Shown piece by piece: positions 44,919-52,579 of a DNA stretch of 64,000 bases. The DNA is taken from the NCBI GenBank assembly GCA_026004655.1, contig BPJO01000004.1:141882-205881 (forward strand). Direction: 5' to 3'. Below the pieces are notes generated by a model. It had not been told where the DNA came from. It saw only the letters and a program-made list of their open reading frames with translations, and did not search any database. A program made the translations under genes and the position numbers. This stretch comes from Phycisphaerae bacterium (GTDB lineage Bacteria > Planctomycetota > Phycisphaerae > Tepidisphaerales > Tepidisphaeraceae). How positions within the stretch are numbered: the stretch's first letter is position 1; the number at the start of each line of letters is the position of its first letter.

Positions 44919-47563
44919 GGGTTGCTCTCCATCGCCAAGGCCGGATCGTTTGTCGTCAGCCGGGAAGCCCGCACGTCGGCCGCCCGCAGGATCGCTTCGA
45001 GAAATGCCAGTGCGGCCGGGCCGTGTCGCTCCATCAGCCCGATACATCGTTCCCGCCAGCTGACTCCAGTTCGACAGGAAAGCCCCACAGCCGCCGGAGA
45101 CAGGGTCAGGGTGACTTCCGGAATAGGCGGTTCGCCCGGCACCAGTGCCACACTCGGCAAGCGGTCTCCCTCGCGAATTCCCCGGATCGGCAGTCCCTGG
45201 CCGTCATTATCTCGGTAATCCTGATCCTTCGGGGCTGCGTGCAAACCGACCCGCACCTTGCCGTGATGGCTGGCGACCAAGTAGGCCACGAGATCGAATT
45301 CCTCGGCAGTACATTTCAGCAGTCGCTCGATCAATGGGTGGGGCGGCGAAGATACCTGGACGTTGGGCACGGTATGTCCGAGTTTCCCCAGCACCTCGAC
45401 CCAAGGCCCAAGCAGAGCACCGTGCGTCGGGGCATAGAGTTCAAGTAGCGCGAACAGACCCAGGGCACTGGCGAGTTCGTGGCGAAACGCCGGCCGGGTT
45501 TCGCTGTCGTCCAGATAACGATACCGGAATCGTTTTGGCCAGCATCTGTCAGGGGCTTTAGCCAAGTCATAACGATTCAGGCGAGGCTCGAAGTCGTTTC
45601 CTCGAATCGAACCTTGAAACGCCGGGTGCGATTTGCCCCAGTCGTGCCAGAGAGCGGCCAGTTCGAGAAGCTTTTGCAAGGATTCATCCAGACCAACCGC
45701 AGCGGCGATCGTTTTCGCTTCGTCAGCGACTTCCTTGGTGTGGCAGGAGATTGTTTTCCAGGGGTTGAAACTCAACTGCTCGCCGTCTTGCTGGTCGTCG
45801 GCTTCTTCCAACGCTTGTGTGACCGCATCGACGGCCAGCTCAGCATCGGCAACGGGCGGAACCGATTCACTCCATTCCGCATCGAAGCCTCGATCCGGGC
45901 GATAACCGCCACAATCGCTGGCGACGCAAACAACCCGGCCCGGCAACATCGCCTCGCGTGTTGCCGTCTTCCACTCCCCATCCAGCCAATCCCAAATCCA
46001 TGCTCGGTTGCCGTTCCGAAGTTTCGATTTGTCTTTTTCGCACAGCCAGTCACGGGCCTTCAGGAAGGGAATCGCACACAACTCACGTCGATGGGGCTTG
46101 TAATCCACCGGCGGTTTGTCCGCTTCGATCTCCAGCCAGAAAACTTGCAAATCCCGTTCCTCGCCGGAGCGGATGAACCGGCTGATGTCCAGGTCCGCGC
46201 CGGTCAAGTCCGGCGTGGTGTCGAAGAGTTCGTCGAACTCCTTGCGGAGCAGCAAATGAGCCGGGTTGTAAGGGTACAGCCGCTGGCGACGATTGGCATC
46301 GAGCGATGCCTCATGGGCCTCCAACGCCTTGATGCCCACGTCACGCAGTTGCTGGATGGTGTCCCAGGCACTCTCAAGCTCTTCGGATCGATAGGGAGCG
46401 GCGTCTTCCGTGTTCTTGCGGCGATCAATGACCAAAACACTTCCGCTGCCCCCATACCGCGCACAGCGACCGAATCGCTGGACCAGGCTGGGCCACGGTG
46501 CGAGCTCGGTGACGAGGCACCCGGCAGAAATATCGACCCCGGCTTCCACGACTTGCGTGGCGACAATGATCCGGTCCACGCCGGAGTGACAAGCATCCTT
46601 ATTCAGAAACTCATCGCGCCATTTTTCACGTTCAACGGGACGAAACCTGCTATGAACCAAACGCAGATCCGCTAACGGATTTTGCTTTTGCAACGCTTCA
46701 AACGTCTGGCGAGCTCGCTCAACTGTGTTGCACACAACCAGGGTGATCTTGCCGAACTCTCCATCGCTCAGCTTGGCGTGCTCTTCGAGGATTCGCTTGG
46801 CCAATTCGGAATGTTTGTCTGGCAAGATCGTGTCCGTCGTCGCCTGTTTGACAATGTTCCACAGTCCACCCGTGCGTTGGTCTGCTGGGACCTCACAGGG
46901 GTTCTGTACCCAAGCCTGGTGATAGGGTTCGGTATCCACGCTCTTGAGCCAATCCGGCTGAAGTGTCGCGCTCATCCACCAGGTGAAACACGGACGAAGA
47001 TGTTTCTTCGAGTCCTGGTCGCGGAATGCCTGGAGTTGGGCCGAGGTCGCCAATCCGACGTCCATCAATTGGACTTCGTCCATCACCCACAAGGCATCTT
47101 GATTGTGCAGACCGAATTCCATCGGCCAACGGGCTCGGGCACTGGCATAGCCCCGGTTTAACGCCCGCGATAGCAACATGTCTTGGGTACCGATGATCAC
47201 AGCGGGTTTTTCGGGATGGAGAAACCATTCCCCGCTGTCCTCCCCACCCATAGCAATGTGGACAATCGGCCTTTGCTGCTCTGGGATTTGCCCGGCAAGT
47301 TCTCTGGCAACATGGGCGGTCTGTTCCACCAGCACCCGCATCGGCAAGCACCAGACCAGCCGCCTTGGCCATCGATCATCTCCTCGACACAACCGATGGT
47401 ATGCCCAGGCGCAAAGAACACCAAAAGTCTTGCCCAGTCCGGTGGGGATACGGATGATCCGGTTTCGACATGAAGGGTCTTTGGCTAATTCGACCTGCCA
47501 ATCATGAGGCGTCATACCTTCAGTTAATGTTCCAAAGAATGTAGAGAAATCTTGTTCAGACAT
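44915..47563 (-). CDS. cas3: Cas3 helicase-nuclease (C-terminal HD), Csx17 cassette
   Basis: The 882-residue protein has helicase motifs PTGLGKT (residues 40-46), LPMRVLVEQTA, GTQDMLLSRALNRGY, WVMDEVQLMD (DEVQ in place of DEAH), WWMSATLQ, LVCNTVERA, VATQVVEAGVDISAG and LVQRFGRCARYG. The HD domain is C-terminal with LWHDWGKSHPAFQG (His640-Asp641), FRHELASALG and LVASHHGKVRVGL. It is the first gene of the whole minus-strand CRISPR block and its promoter must lie in the 424-base gap to the divergent AraC gene. The sequence is far from the other Cas3 in the window. Confidence 0.93.
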   Translation of the reverse strand: MSEQDFSTFFGTLTEGMTPHDWQVELAKDPSCRNRIIRIPTGLGKTFGVLCAWAYHRLCRGDDRWPRRLVWCLPMRVLVEQTAHVARELAGQIPEQQRPIVHIAMGGEDSGEWFLHPEKPAVIIGTQDMLLSRALNRGYASARARWPMEFGLHNQDALWVMDEVQLMDVGLATSAQLQAFRDQDSKKHLRPCFTWWMSATLQPDWLKSVDTEPYHQAWVQNPCEVPADQRTGGLWNIVKQATTDTILPDKHSELAKRILEEHAKLSDGEFGKITLVVCNTVERARQTFEALQKQNPLADLRLVHSRFRPVEREKWRDEFLNKDACHSGVDRIIVATQVVEAGVDISAGCLVTELAPWPSLVQRFGRCARYGGSGSVLVIDRRKNTEDAAPYRSEELESAWDTIQQLRDVGIKALEAHEASLDANRRQRLYPYNPAHLLLRKEFDELFDTTPDLTGADLDISRFIRSGEERDLQVFWLEIEADKPPVDYKPHRRELCAIPFLKARDWLCEKDKSKLRNGNRAWIWDWLDGEWKTATREAMLPGRVVCVASDCGGYRPDRGFDAEWSESVPPVADAELAVDAVTQALEEADDQQDGEQLSFNPWKTISCHTKEVADEAKTIAAAVGLDESLQKLLELAALWHDWGKSHPAFQGSIRGNDFEPRLNRYDLAKAPDRCWPKRFRYRYLDDSETRPAFRHELASALGLFALLELYAPTHGALLGPWVEVLGKLGHTVPNVQVSSPPHPLIERLLKCTAEEFDLVAYLVASHHGKVRVGLHAAPKDQDYRDNDGQGLPIRGIREGDRLPSVALVPGEPPIPEVTLTLSPAAVGLSCRTGVSWRERCIGLMERHGPAALAFLEAILRAADVRASRLTTNDPALAMESNP

Positions 47564-47987
47564 CGGAATCGTCTTTCCTTAGAACATTGGTCCTTTGATC
47601 ATTCCAGTCCGTAGTCGGTTAACTAACCTGATACTCACTTCGACGTTGAATCGAAAGTGATGACAAATCCTTCTGTCTTTGGATGTGACAATTCTTATTC
47701 AACACCCCTGACAACAATGTGTCAGAGGTCGGGAGAAAAATTTTTACAACTACCCTGTGAATAATCTTGAACGCCCATGAAAGTTCATCCGCCCATCCTT
47801 TTCATTTCTACGTAAGAATACTTCAATACACTTGATATCTTGTTTTTTAGTTCTGCCAAATTTTTCTTTACCAATGAACAGTATCTGTGAGTTCGGACGG
47901 TTGAAGAATCGGAAAAAGTCTACTTTTGTTAAATCAGGAAAAGTGGCGAAAGATTGAGACGAGTATGGAAGGGATTAGCATAAAGGG
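47564..47987. promoter_or_regulatory. Divergent gap between the CRISPR block and the AraC gene
   Basis: This 424-base AT-rich gap should hold promoters for the minus-strand cas block and the plus-strand AraC gene. No repeat-spacer array is present and no gene of note. One hairpin stands out: CCCCTGACA (47705-47713) faces TGTCAGAGG (47720-47728), with one mismatch. It might be an operator or a leader stem. I cannot assign promoter boxes with confidence. Confidence 0.35.
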
Positions 47988-48842
47988 GTGCTTGTGAATC
48001 GTCATCCGCATCGAGATCCGTTTGTCGAGAGTAGTGAACCGTTGATGGGTTTGGCGGGGATGGGTCAAGAGATTCGATCCGATGAAAGTTATTATTATGA
48101 CGCCCGTCGTCGGTTGGATCGCCCGCATGTGGTATTTCAATTGACGCTGGAAGGAACAGGTTTTTACAAACGGGGAGGGAAGAGGCATTTATTAAATCCG
48201 AACACCGCGTTTATGGACCAGATCCCGGGCGATTTCGAGTATGGGTATGCGGCCGAATCACCAGGGCCTTACCGGTTTTTATTCGTGTCCATGAGCGGAA
48301 AAATGGCGTTTCAGTGGATGAAGCGGATCCATCGTCAATTTGGGGCAGTTCATTTTTTCGGGAATGATGATTCGATTGCAGATCAGCTACGGACGATTAT
48401 TGTTCCACACGAGCAGCAGTGGCTGGATCGGTATCAACAGTCGGCGGTGTTGTACGCATTGGTGATGCAGATTTACAGTGTCCTAATGCGTTCACGGATA
48501 GAACAATCGGCACTGGTGTGCCAAGCGATCCGTCGGATTCATTCACTGGCATCCGATCCTGGTTTCGGGGTAGGGGATTTGGCGAGGATACTGGAATGCA
48601 GTCGGGAGCATCTGGCAAGGCAGTTTCAGCAAGCGACCGGATTATCGCCTATGGCTTATTTGTCCCGTGTCCGATTGCAATGGGCAGCCCATGAACTACG
48701 AAGCAGCGAGGATAAACTCGAAGTGGTCGCTAGAAAATGTGGTTTCAGCAGTGCCAACTATCTGTGTCGGATGTTTCGCAAACGGTGGGGGGTAACCCCG
48801 GCTCAGTATCGTCAGAATCCCGGAATGGTTTTGATTGCATAG
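47988..48842 (+). CDS. AraC-family transcriptional regulator
   Basis: The 284-residue protein has an N-terminal cupin-like sensing domain (VVFQLTLEGTGFYKRGGKRHLLNPNTAFMDQIPGD, GPYRFLFVSMSG) and a C-terminal pair of helix-turn-helix units (VGDLARILECSREHLARQFQQATGLSPMAYLSRVRL, then LEVVARKCGFSSANYLCRMFRKRWGVTPAQYRQ). This is the XylS/AraC plan, mostly used for sugar-responsive activation. It begins at a GTG (47988; another GTG at 47994), with AAAGGGG close upstream. It is divergent from the CRISPR block; a regulatory link to it cannot be shown. Confidence 0.9.
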   Translation: MLVNRHPHRDPFVESSEPLMGLAGMGQEIRSDESYYYDARRRLDRPHVVFQLTLEGTGFYKRGGKRHLLNPNTAFMDQIPGDFEYGYAAESPGPYRFLFVSMSGKMAFQWMKRIHRQFGAVHFFGNDDSIADQLRTIIVPHEQQWLDRYQQSAVLYALVMQIYSVLMRSRIEQSALVCQAIRRIHSLASDPGFGVGDLARILECSREHLARQFQQATGLSPMAYLSRVRLQWAAHELRSSEDKLEVVARKCGFSSANYLCRMFRKRWGVTPAQYRQNPGMVLIA

Positions 48843-48879
48843 AATGGGTCGGTTCGGGGACCGACCAAAGGACAGCCAC

Positions 48880-49077
48880 ATGGCACAAGTTAAAATTCCA
48901 CAAAATTGCGGTCGGGTTCGGGTGGCTATCGGTCACGGGAACAAATGGACGGTCTGGAACGGCAAACAGGGCAAACATGAGTTTGTTATTATCGCCCGAG
49001 ACCGTAAGCACGCTGAGGAACTAGCCCGGATCATCAATAGCAAAAAGCACAACGGATTTGTGGAAGTGCTGGGTTGA
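48880..49077 (+). CDS. Small protein of unknown function
   Basis: A 65-residue product starting MAQVKIPQNCGRVRVAIGHG, with WTVWNGKQGKHEFVIIARDRKHAEELARIINSKKH. The composition is coding-like, an AAAGGAC precedes the ATG at 48880, and the gene ends neatly before the DUF255 gene. A beta-beta-alpha pattern (strands followed by a helix HAEELARII) is visible. I do not recognise the family. It could form an operon with the AraC gene or the downstream one. Confidence 0.6.
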   Translation: MAQVKIPQNCGRVRVAIGHGNKWTVWNGKQGKHEFVIIARDRKHAEELARIINSKKHNGFVEVLG

Positions 49078-49162
49078 TCCGAAGAGGCGGATCTGCGTTA
49101 ATCGAAGGGGTACTATTCCCGAGAACGGGCTTAATCAATCGTTTCGGGCAAGGAACAGAATC

Positions 49163-51355
49163 ATGCCAAACCGACTCGCCGATGAGACGTCGCCTTATTT
49201 GCAACAGCACCAGAACAACCCGGTGGACTGGTATCCCTGGGGTCCTGAAGCATTTGAGGCTGCCCGAAGCCAAGACAGACCGATTTTCCTGTCGGTCGGA
49301 TACAGCACCTGTTACTGGTGCCATGTCATGGAGAGGCAATGTTTTGAGAACGAATCAATTGCCCGGTTGATGAATCAGCATTTCATCAATATCAAGGTCG
49401 ATCGCGAAGAACGTCCGGACGTGGATGCTTTATACATGACAGCCTTGCAGGTGATGACCCGTCAAGGGGGCTGGCCGATGAGTCTTTGGCTGACTCCGGA
49501 TCTTAAGCCGTTTTTCGGGGGGACCTATTTCCCGCCGGTGGACATGAACGGGCGTTCTGGTTTTCCATCCATTTTAACCGCGTTGGCAGAGGCATATCGG
49601 TCACGTCGACAGGAGATCGAGCAGACCGGGAACAACCTGGTGCAAGTCCTTCAAGAATTGGCCGAACCCATCGAAGCCGATCAACCGATCGTGTACAGCA
49701 GTGGCTGGGTGGAAGCATTGGTTTATCGTTCGATCGAGGATTACGAACCGAAGTTCGGTGGATTTGGTTCGGCGCCCAAGTTCCCACGCCAAACCCTTTT
49801 AGAGCTGCTATTACATTGGATCAATTATCAAAAAGCGGTTGGAAACGACGCTGGGGATATTGAAAAACCCTTACGACATACGTTGGATATGATGGCCAAC
49901 GGGGGCATACGGGATCATCTCGGAGGGGGATTTCATCGGTATTCAACAGACGACCAGTGGTTGATTCCGCATTTCGAGATCATGTTGTACGACAACGCGA
50001 TGCTAGGATGGATTTATGCCGAAGCTTCGCGGGTGTTTGACGAACCCCGGTACGAAACGGTGGCACGGGGCATATTTGACTTTGTTCTGAATGAAATGAC
50101 GGACGCAGCGGGTGGATTTTATACCGCGTTTGATGCCGAGGTCGATGCCCATGAAGGGTTGTATTACCTTTGGACGATGCAGGAGCTGGAAGAAGTACTT
50201 TCGCCCCGGGAAGCAGCGCGGTTTGCGGTGGTGTATGGTTTAGACCGTGGTCCAAACTTTGCAGACCCCCACCATTCAGACGGAACTCCCACCCGGAATG
50301 TGTTATACCTGCCTCAAGGGTCAGAAGCGGAAAACGATCCGGATATCATCTCGATGCGCAAGCGCTTGTATCAAAAGAGGTTGGAACGGAAAAAGCCCCT
50401 ATTGGATACGAAGATCATCACTCATTGGAACGCGCTGATGATCCGTGCCTTGGCGCACGCGGGAGACCTGTTCGGCGAAGTGCGTTACCTTGAAGCAGCC
50501 CGATCGGCTGTCGAATACATTTGTCAGAAGCATGCTTCGCCCGACGGAGGGCTTTACCATGTCAGCCGGGACGGTTTCGCCAAATATCCGGGCTTTTTGG
50601 ATGATTACGCATCAATGTGTCAGGCTCTGATCGACCTGCACCGGGTTACGAAGGACGCCTGGTGTTTGCAGCAAGCCCATCAGTTAACCGAGCAGATGTG
50701 CAAACGATTTGAAGATCCGGACCGGGGAGGGTTTTATTTCACCGATGCAACGTCGGATGACCTGATTATTCGTCAGAAGATCGGTCAAGACACCCCATTG
50801 CCCGCGGGAAATGCACAGGCCGCCATGGTTTGCGATACTCTCGGGCGGACTCAATCCTGCGCCAAAGCGCTCGGGGTTTTTGCGATGCAGGCCACCCATC
50901 ACGGTCAATCCATGTCCACCCACGTCCAGGCTGTGCTCCAGTTCGTGCAGAATCATGGGGATTTGCGTGTCGAGCCGGGGGACAACGGTCGGGTAACTTT
51001 TCAAGCCCCCCAAGCCGAAGCGGTCGGAGCCGTTGCAATCCGTTGTGGATGGAAAGGTGAGAGGCAAATTCTCGTCGAACTGACGATTGCTTCGGGATAT
51101 CACTTATCCGCTCAGACCCGTTTAGAAAGCCCTATGGACGTTATCGAGCATTTAGCTGTGCCCCCGTCCGTTCGTAAAAAATACGCCTATGCCGACGAAG
51201 AACAGCTTGTACTCGAGGGTCGCGTCCGCATTTTGGTAACGCTCAAACACCCCCCTGAACCCGGTCAGATTATCCCGCTTCGGTTGACGTACCAGGTTTG
51301 CACAGATTCTGCCTGTCTTCCAACGGTCAGCCGGGGATTGAGTATAACCCGATAG
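49163..51355 (+). CDS. DUF255 thioredoxin-domain protein (YyaL/SSP411 family) with DsbD-N-like tail
   Basis: The 730-residue protein starts with the DUF255 domain: LADETSPYLQQHQNNPVDWYPWGPEAFEAAR, FLSVGYSTCYWCHVME (thioredoxin-like CYWC), FINIKVDREERPDVD, QGGWPMSLWLTPDLKPFFGGTYFPP. An (alpha/alpha) barrel follows, with HWNALMIRALAHAGDLFG, PLLDTKIITHWN and TPLPAGNAQAAMV. After the usual family end, the last ~100 residues resemble the periplasmic N-terminal DsbD domain (VTLKHPPEPGQI, LTYQVCTDSACLPT). The start at 49163 has AAGGAAC upstream. Function of SSP411-like proteins is not settled; a thiol redox or sugar-epimerase-like activity has been proposed for the family. Confidence 0.9.
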   Translation: MPNRLADETSPYLQQHQNNPVDWYPWGPEAFEAARSQDRPIFLSVGYSTCYWCHVMERQCFENESIARLMNQHFINIKVDREERPDVDALYMTALQVMTRQGGWPMSLWLTPDLKPFFGGTYFPPVDMNGRSGFPSILTALAEAYRSRRQEIEQTGNNLVQVLQELAEPIEADQPIVYSSGWVEALVYRSIEDYEPKFGGFGSAPKFPRQTLLELLLHWINYQKAVGNDAGDIEKPLRHTLDMMANGGIRDHLGGGFHRYSTDDQWLIPHFEIMLYDNAMLGWIYAEASRVFDEPRYETVARGIFDFVLNEMTDAAGGFYTAFDAEVDAHEGLYYLWTMQELEEVLSPREAARFAVVYGLDRGPNFADPHHSDGTPTRNVLYLPQGSEAENDPDIISMRKRLYQKRLERKKPLLDTKIITHWNALMIRALAHAGDLFGEVRYLEAARSAVEYICQKHASPDGGLYHVSRDGFAKYPGFLDDYASMCQALIDLHRVTKDAWCLQQAHQLTEQMCKRFEDPDRGGFYFTDATSDDLIIRQKIGQDTPLPAGNAQAAMVCDTLGRTQSCAKALGVFAMQATHHGQSMSTHVQAVLQFVQNHGDLRVEPGDNGRVTFQAPQAEAVGAVAIRCGWKGERQILVELTIASGYHLSAQTRLESPMDVIEHLAVPPSVRKKYAYADEEQLVLEGRVRILVTLKHPPEPGQIIPLRLTYQVCTDSACLPTVSRGLSITR

Positions 51356-51412
51356 TCAACCGTTGATCAGAAGTACACACATGGTCCTATATATCATCAT
51401 TATGGAGTCTGC

Positions 51413-52333
51413 ATGTCTGAAGTAATCGCGTCCACTTTGTTTTTGTTCTCTGTCCTGATCCCGACCAAGTTATGGTATTCGCCGGACCAACCTGTGACCA
51501 TCGAGGTTCGCTCGAACGAGGCAGTCAGACTGGTGCTGGTGGATTTCCTCGGGCGTGTTGTGGATACTCAGGAGGACACACGGGTGGAAAAACCGGGTCA
51601 GGTCGAACTCAAACGTCTATTCCCGGCCGCTCGAAGCGGGACTTATATCCTCTACGCCGTCCCTGAAGAAAAACAATTACCCGATTTCGTGGGTACGCCT
51701 CTTGTTGTACAGATACGAACAGACAAGCGTCCCGGCGCCCAGCCCGGACCCATGGTCTGGCGGGTTGAACCGCTTCGTTATGCGGTGCTCCAGACCGAGT
51801 TCGGATCCATGACGATCTGTTTTTTCTACGATGTGGCCCCCAATACCGCCTGCAATTTTTTACGACTGGCGGAAGAGGGATTTTATGACGGTCTGGTGTT
51901 CCACCGGGTGGTGCGAGATTTTGTCGTCCAAGCGGGAGATCCCCTGGGAACCGATCCCCAACGGGCAGGAACGGGGGGGACTGGTTATCACGTTCAAGCA
52001 GAGTTTCATGACCGTCAGCATGTTCGCGGAGTGCTTTCTATGGCAAGACAAGGGGATGATCTTGAGCAACAGGGGCTGATGCCCCGTTCAGAGTTTGCAA
52101 ACTCCGCGTCCAGTCAGTTCTTTATCTGCTTGAATTACGATCGAACCAAGTTTTTGGATGGTCGTTACACGGCGTTCGGCAAGGTGGTGGAGGGTCTAGA
52201 TGTGTTAGGAAAGCTCGAATCCGTTCAGACGGGACCGAACGACCGACCGATCGATCCTCCCAAAATCCTTAAAATTACCGTCCAACCGGTGACACCCGGG
52301 AAAAACCCGTACCAGGCTTCTTTAGCTCAGTGA
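51413..52333 (+). CDS. Cyclophilin-type peptidyl-prolyl cis-trans isomerase with N-terminal extension
   Basis: The C-terminal ~175 residues form a cyclophilin: LQTEFGSMTICFFYDVAPNTACNFLRLAEEGFYDGLVFHRVVRDFVVQAGDP, GTGGTGYHVQAEF, RGVLSMARQG, SASSQFFICLNYD, FLDGRYTAFGKVVEGLDVL. The FHR catalytic Arg and QFFI segment are present. The N terminus has a hydrophobic stretch (VIASTLFLFSVLIPTKLWY) likely to be a signal peptide, then a ~95-residue beta-rich domain (VTIEVRSNEAVRLVLVDFLGRV), so the enzyme probably acts in the periplasm. It is followed by a terminator-like hairpin. Confidence 0.93.
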   Translation: MSEVIASTLFLFSVLIPTKLWYSPDQPVTIEVRSNEAVRLVLVDFLGRVVDTQEDTRVEKPGQVELKRLFPAARSGTYILYAVPEEKQLPDFVGTPLVVQIRTDKRPGAQPGPMVWRVEPLRYAVLQTEFGSMTICFFYDVAPNTACNFLRLAEEGFYDGLVFHRVVRDFVVQAGDPLGTDPQRAGTGGTGYHVQAEFHDRQHVRGVLSMARQGDDLEQQGLMPRSEFANSASSQFFICLNYDRTKFLDGRYTAFGKVVEGLDVLGKLESVQTGPNDRPIDPPKILKITVQPVTPGKNPYQASLAQ

Positions 52334-52482
52334 GTGGTGCAAAATGGATGAGGATCGTTCCCCCGAGACCGTTCCTGGTCTGTCATTGCCCCTCCGCAGC
52401 AAGAATGAGGATGATCCAGCCCTTGACGCACGAGCGTGATTGGGTACATTTTTAGCCCTTCACAACCCGCGTGGCAGAGCTT

Positions 52483-52511
52483 GCGCGCAGCGTGTCTGCG
52501 TGCTTTTTTTT
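52483..52511 (+). terminator. Rho-independent terminator or attenuator upstream of fusA
   Basis: GCGCGCAG (52483) pairs with CTGCGTGC (ending 52503) around a CGTGT loop, with one G-T pair, followed by eight T. It would end the cyclophilin transcript. A second hairpin (CCGGAC with GTCCGG, around 52513-52529) follows at once, so a regulated leader for fusA is possible too. Confidence 0.7.
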
Positions 52512-52579
52512 CCCGGACACCGGGTCCGGAAGTTCGCCCAACGCGGGATCGTACGTAATTTATTTGTTTAGAGGCGTTT

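Noticed and set aside
45479..46675. A 398-codon open frame on the plus strand opposite cas3
   Set aside because: It is a shadow of the second cas3 gene, with no recognisable domain or start signal.
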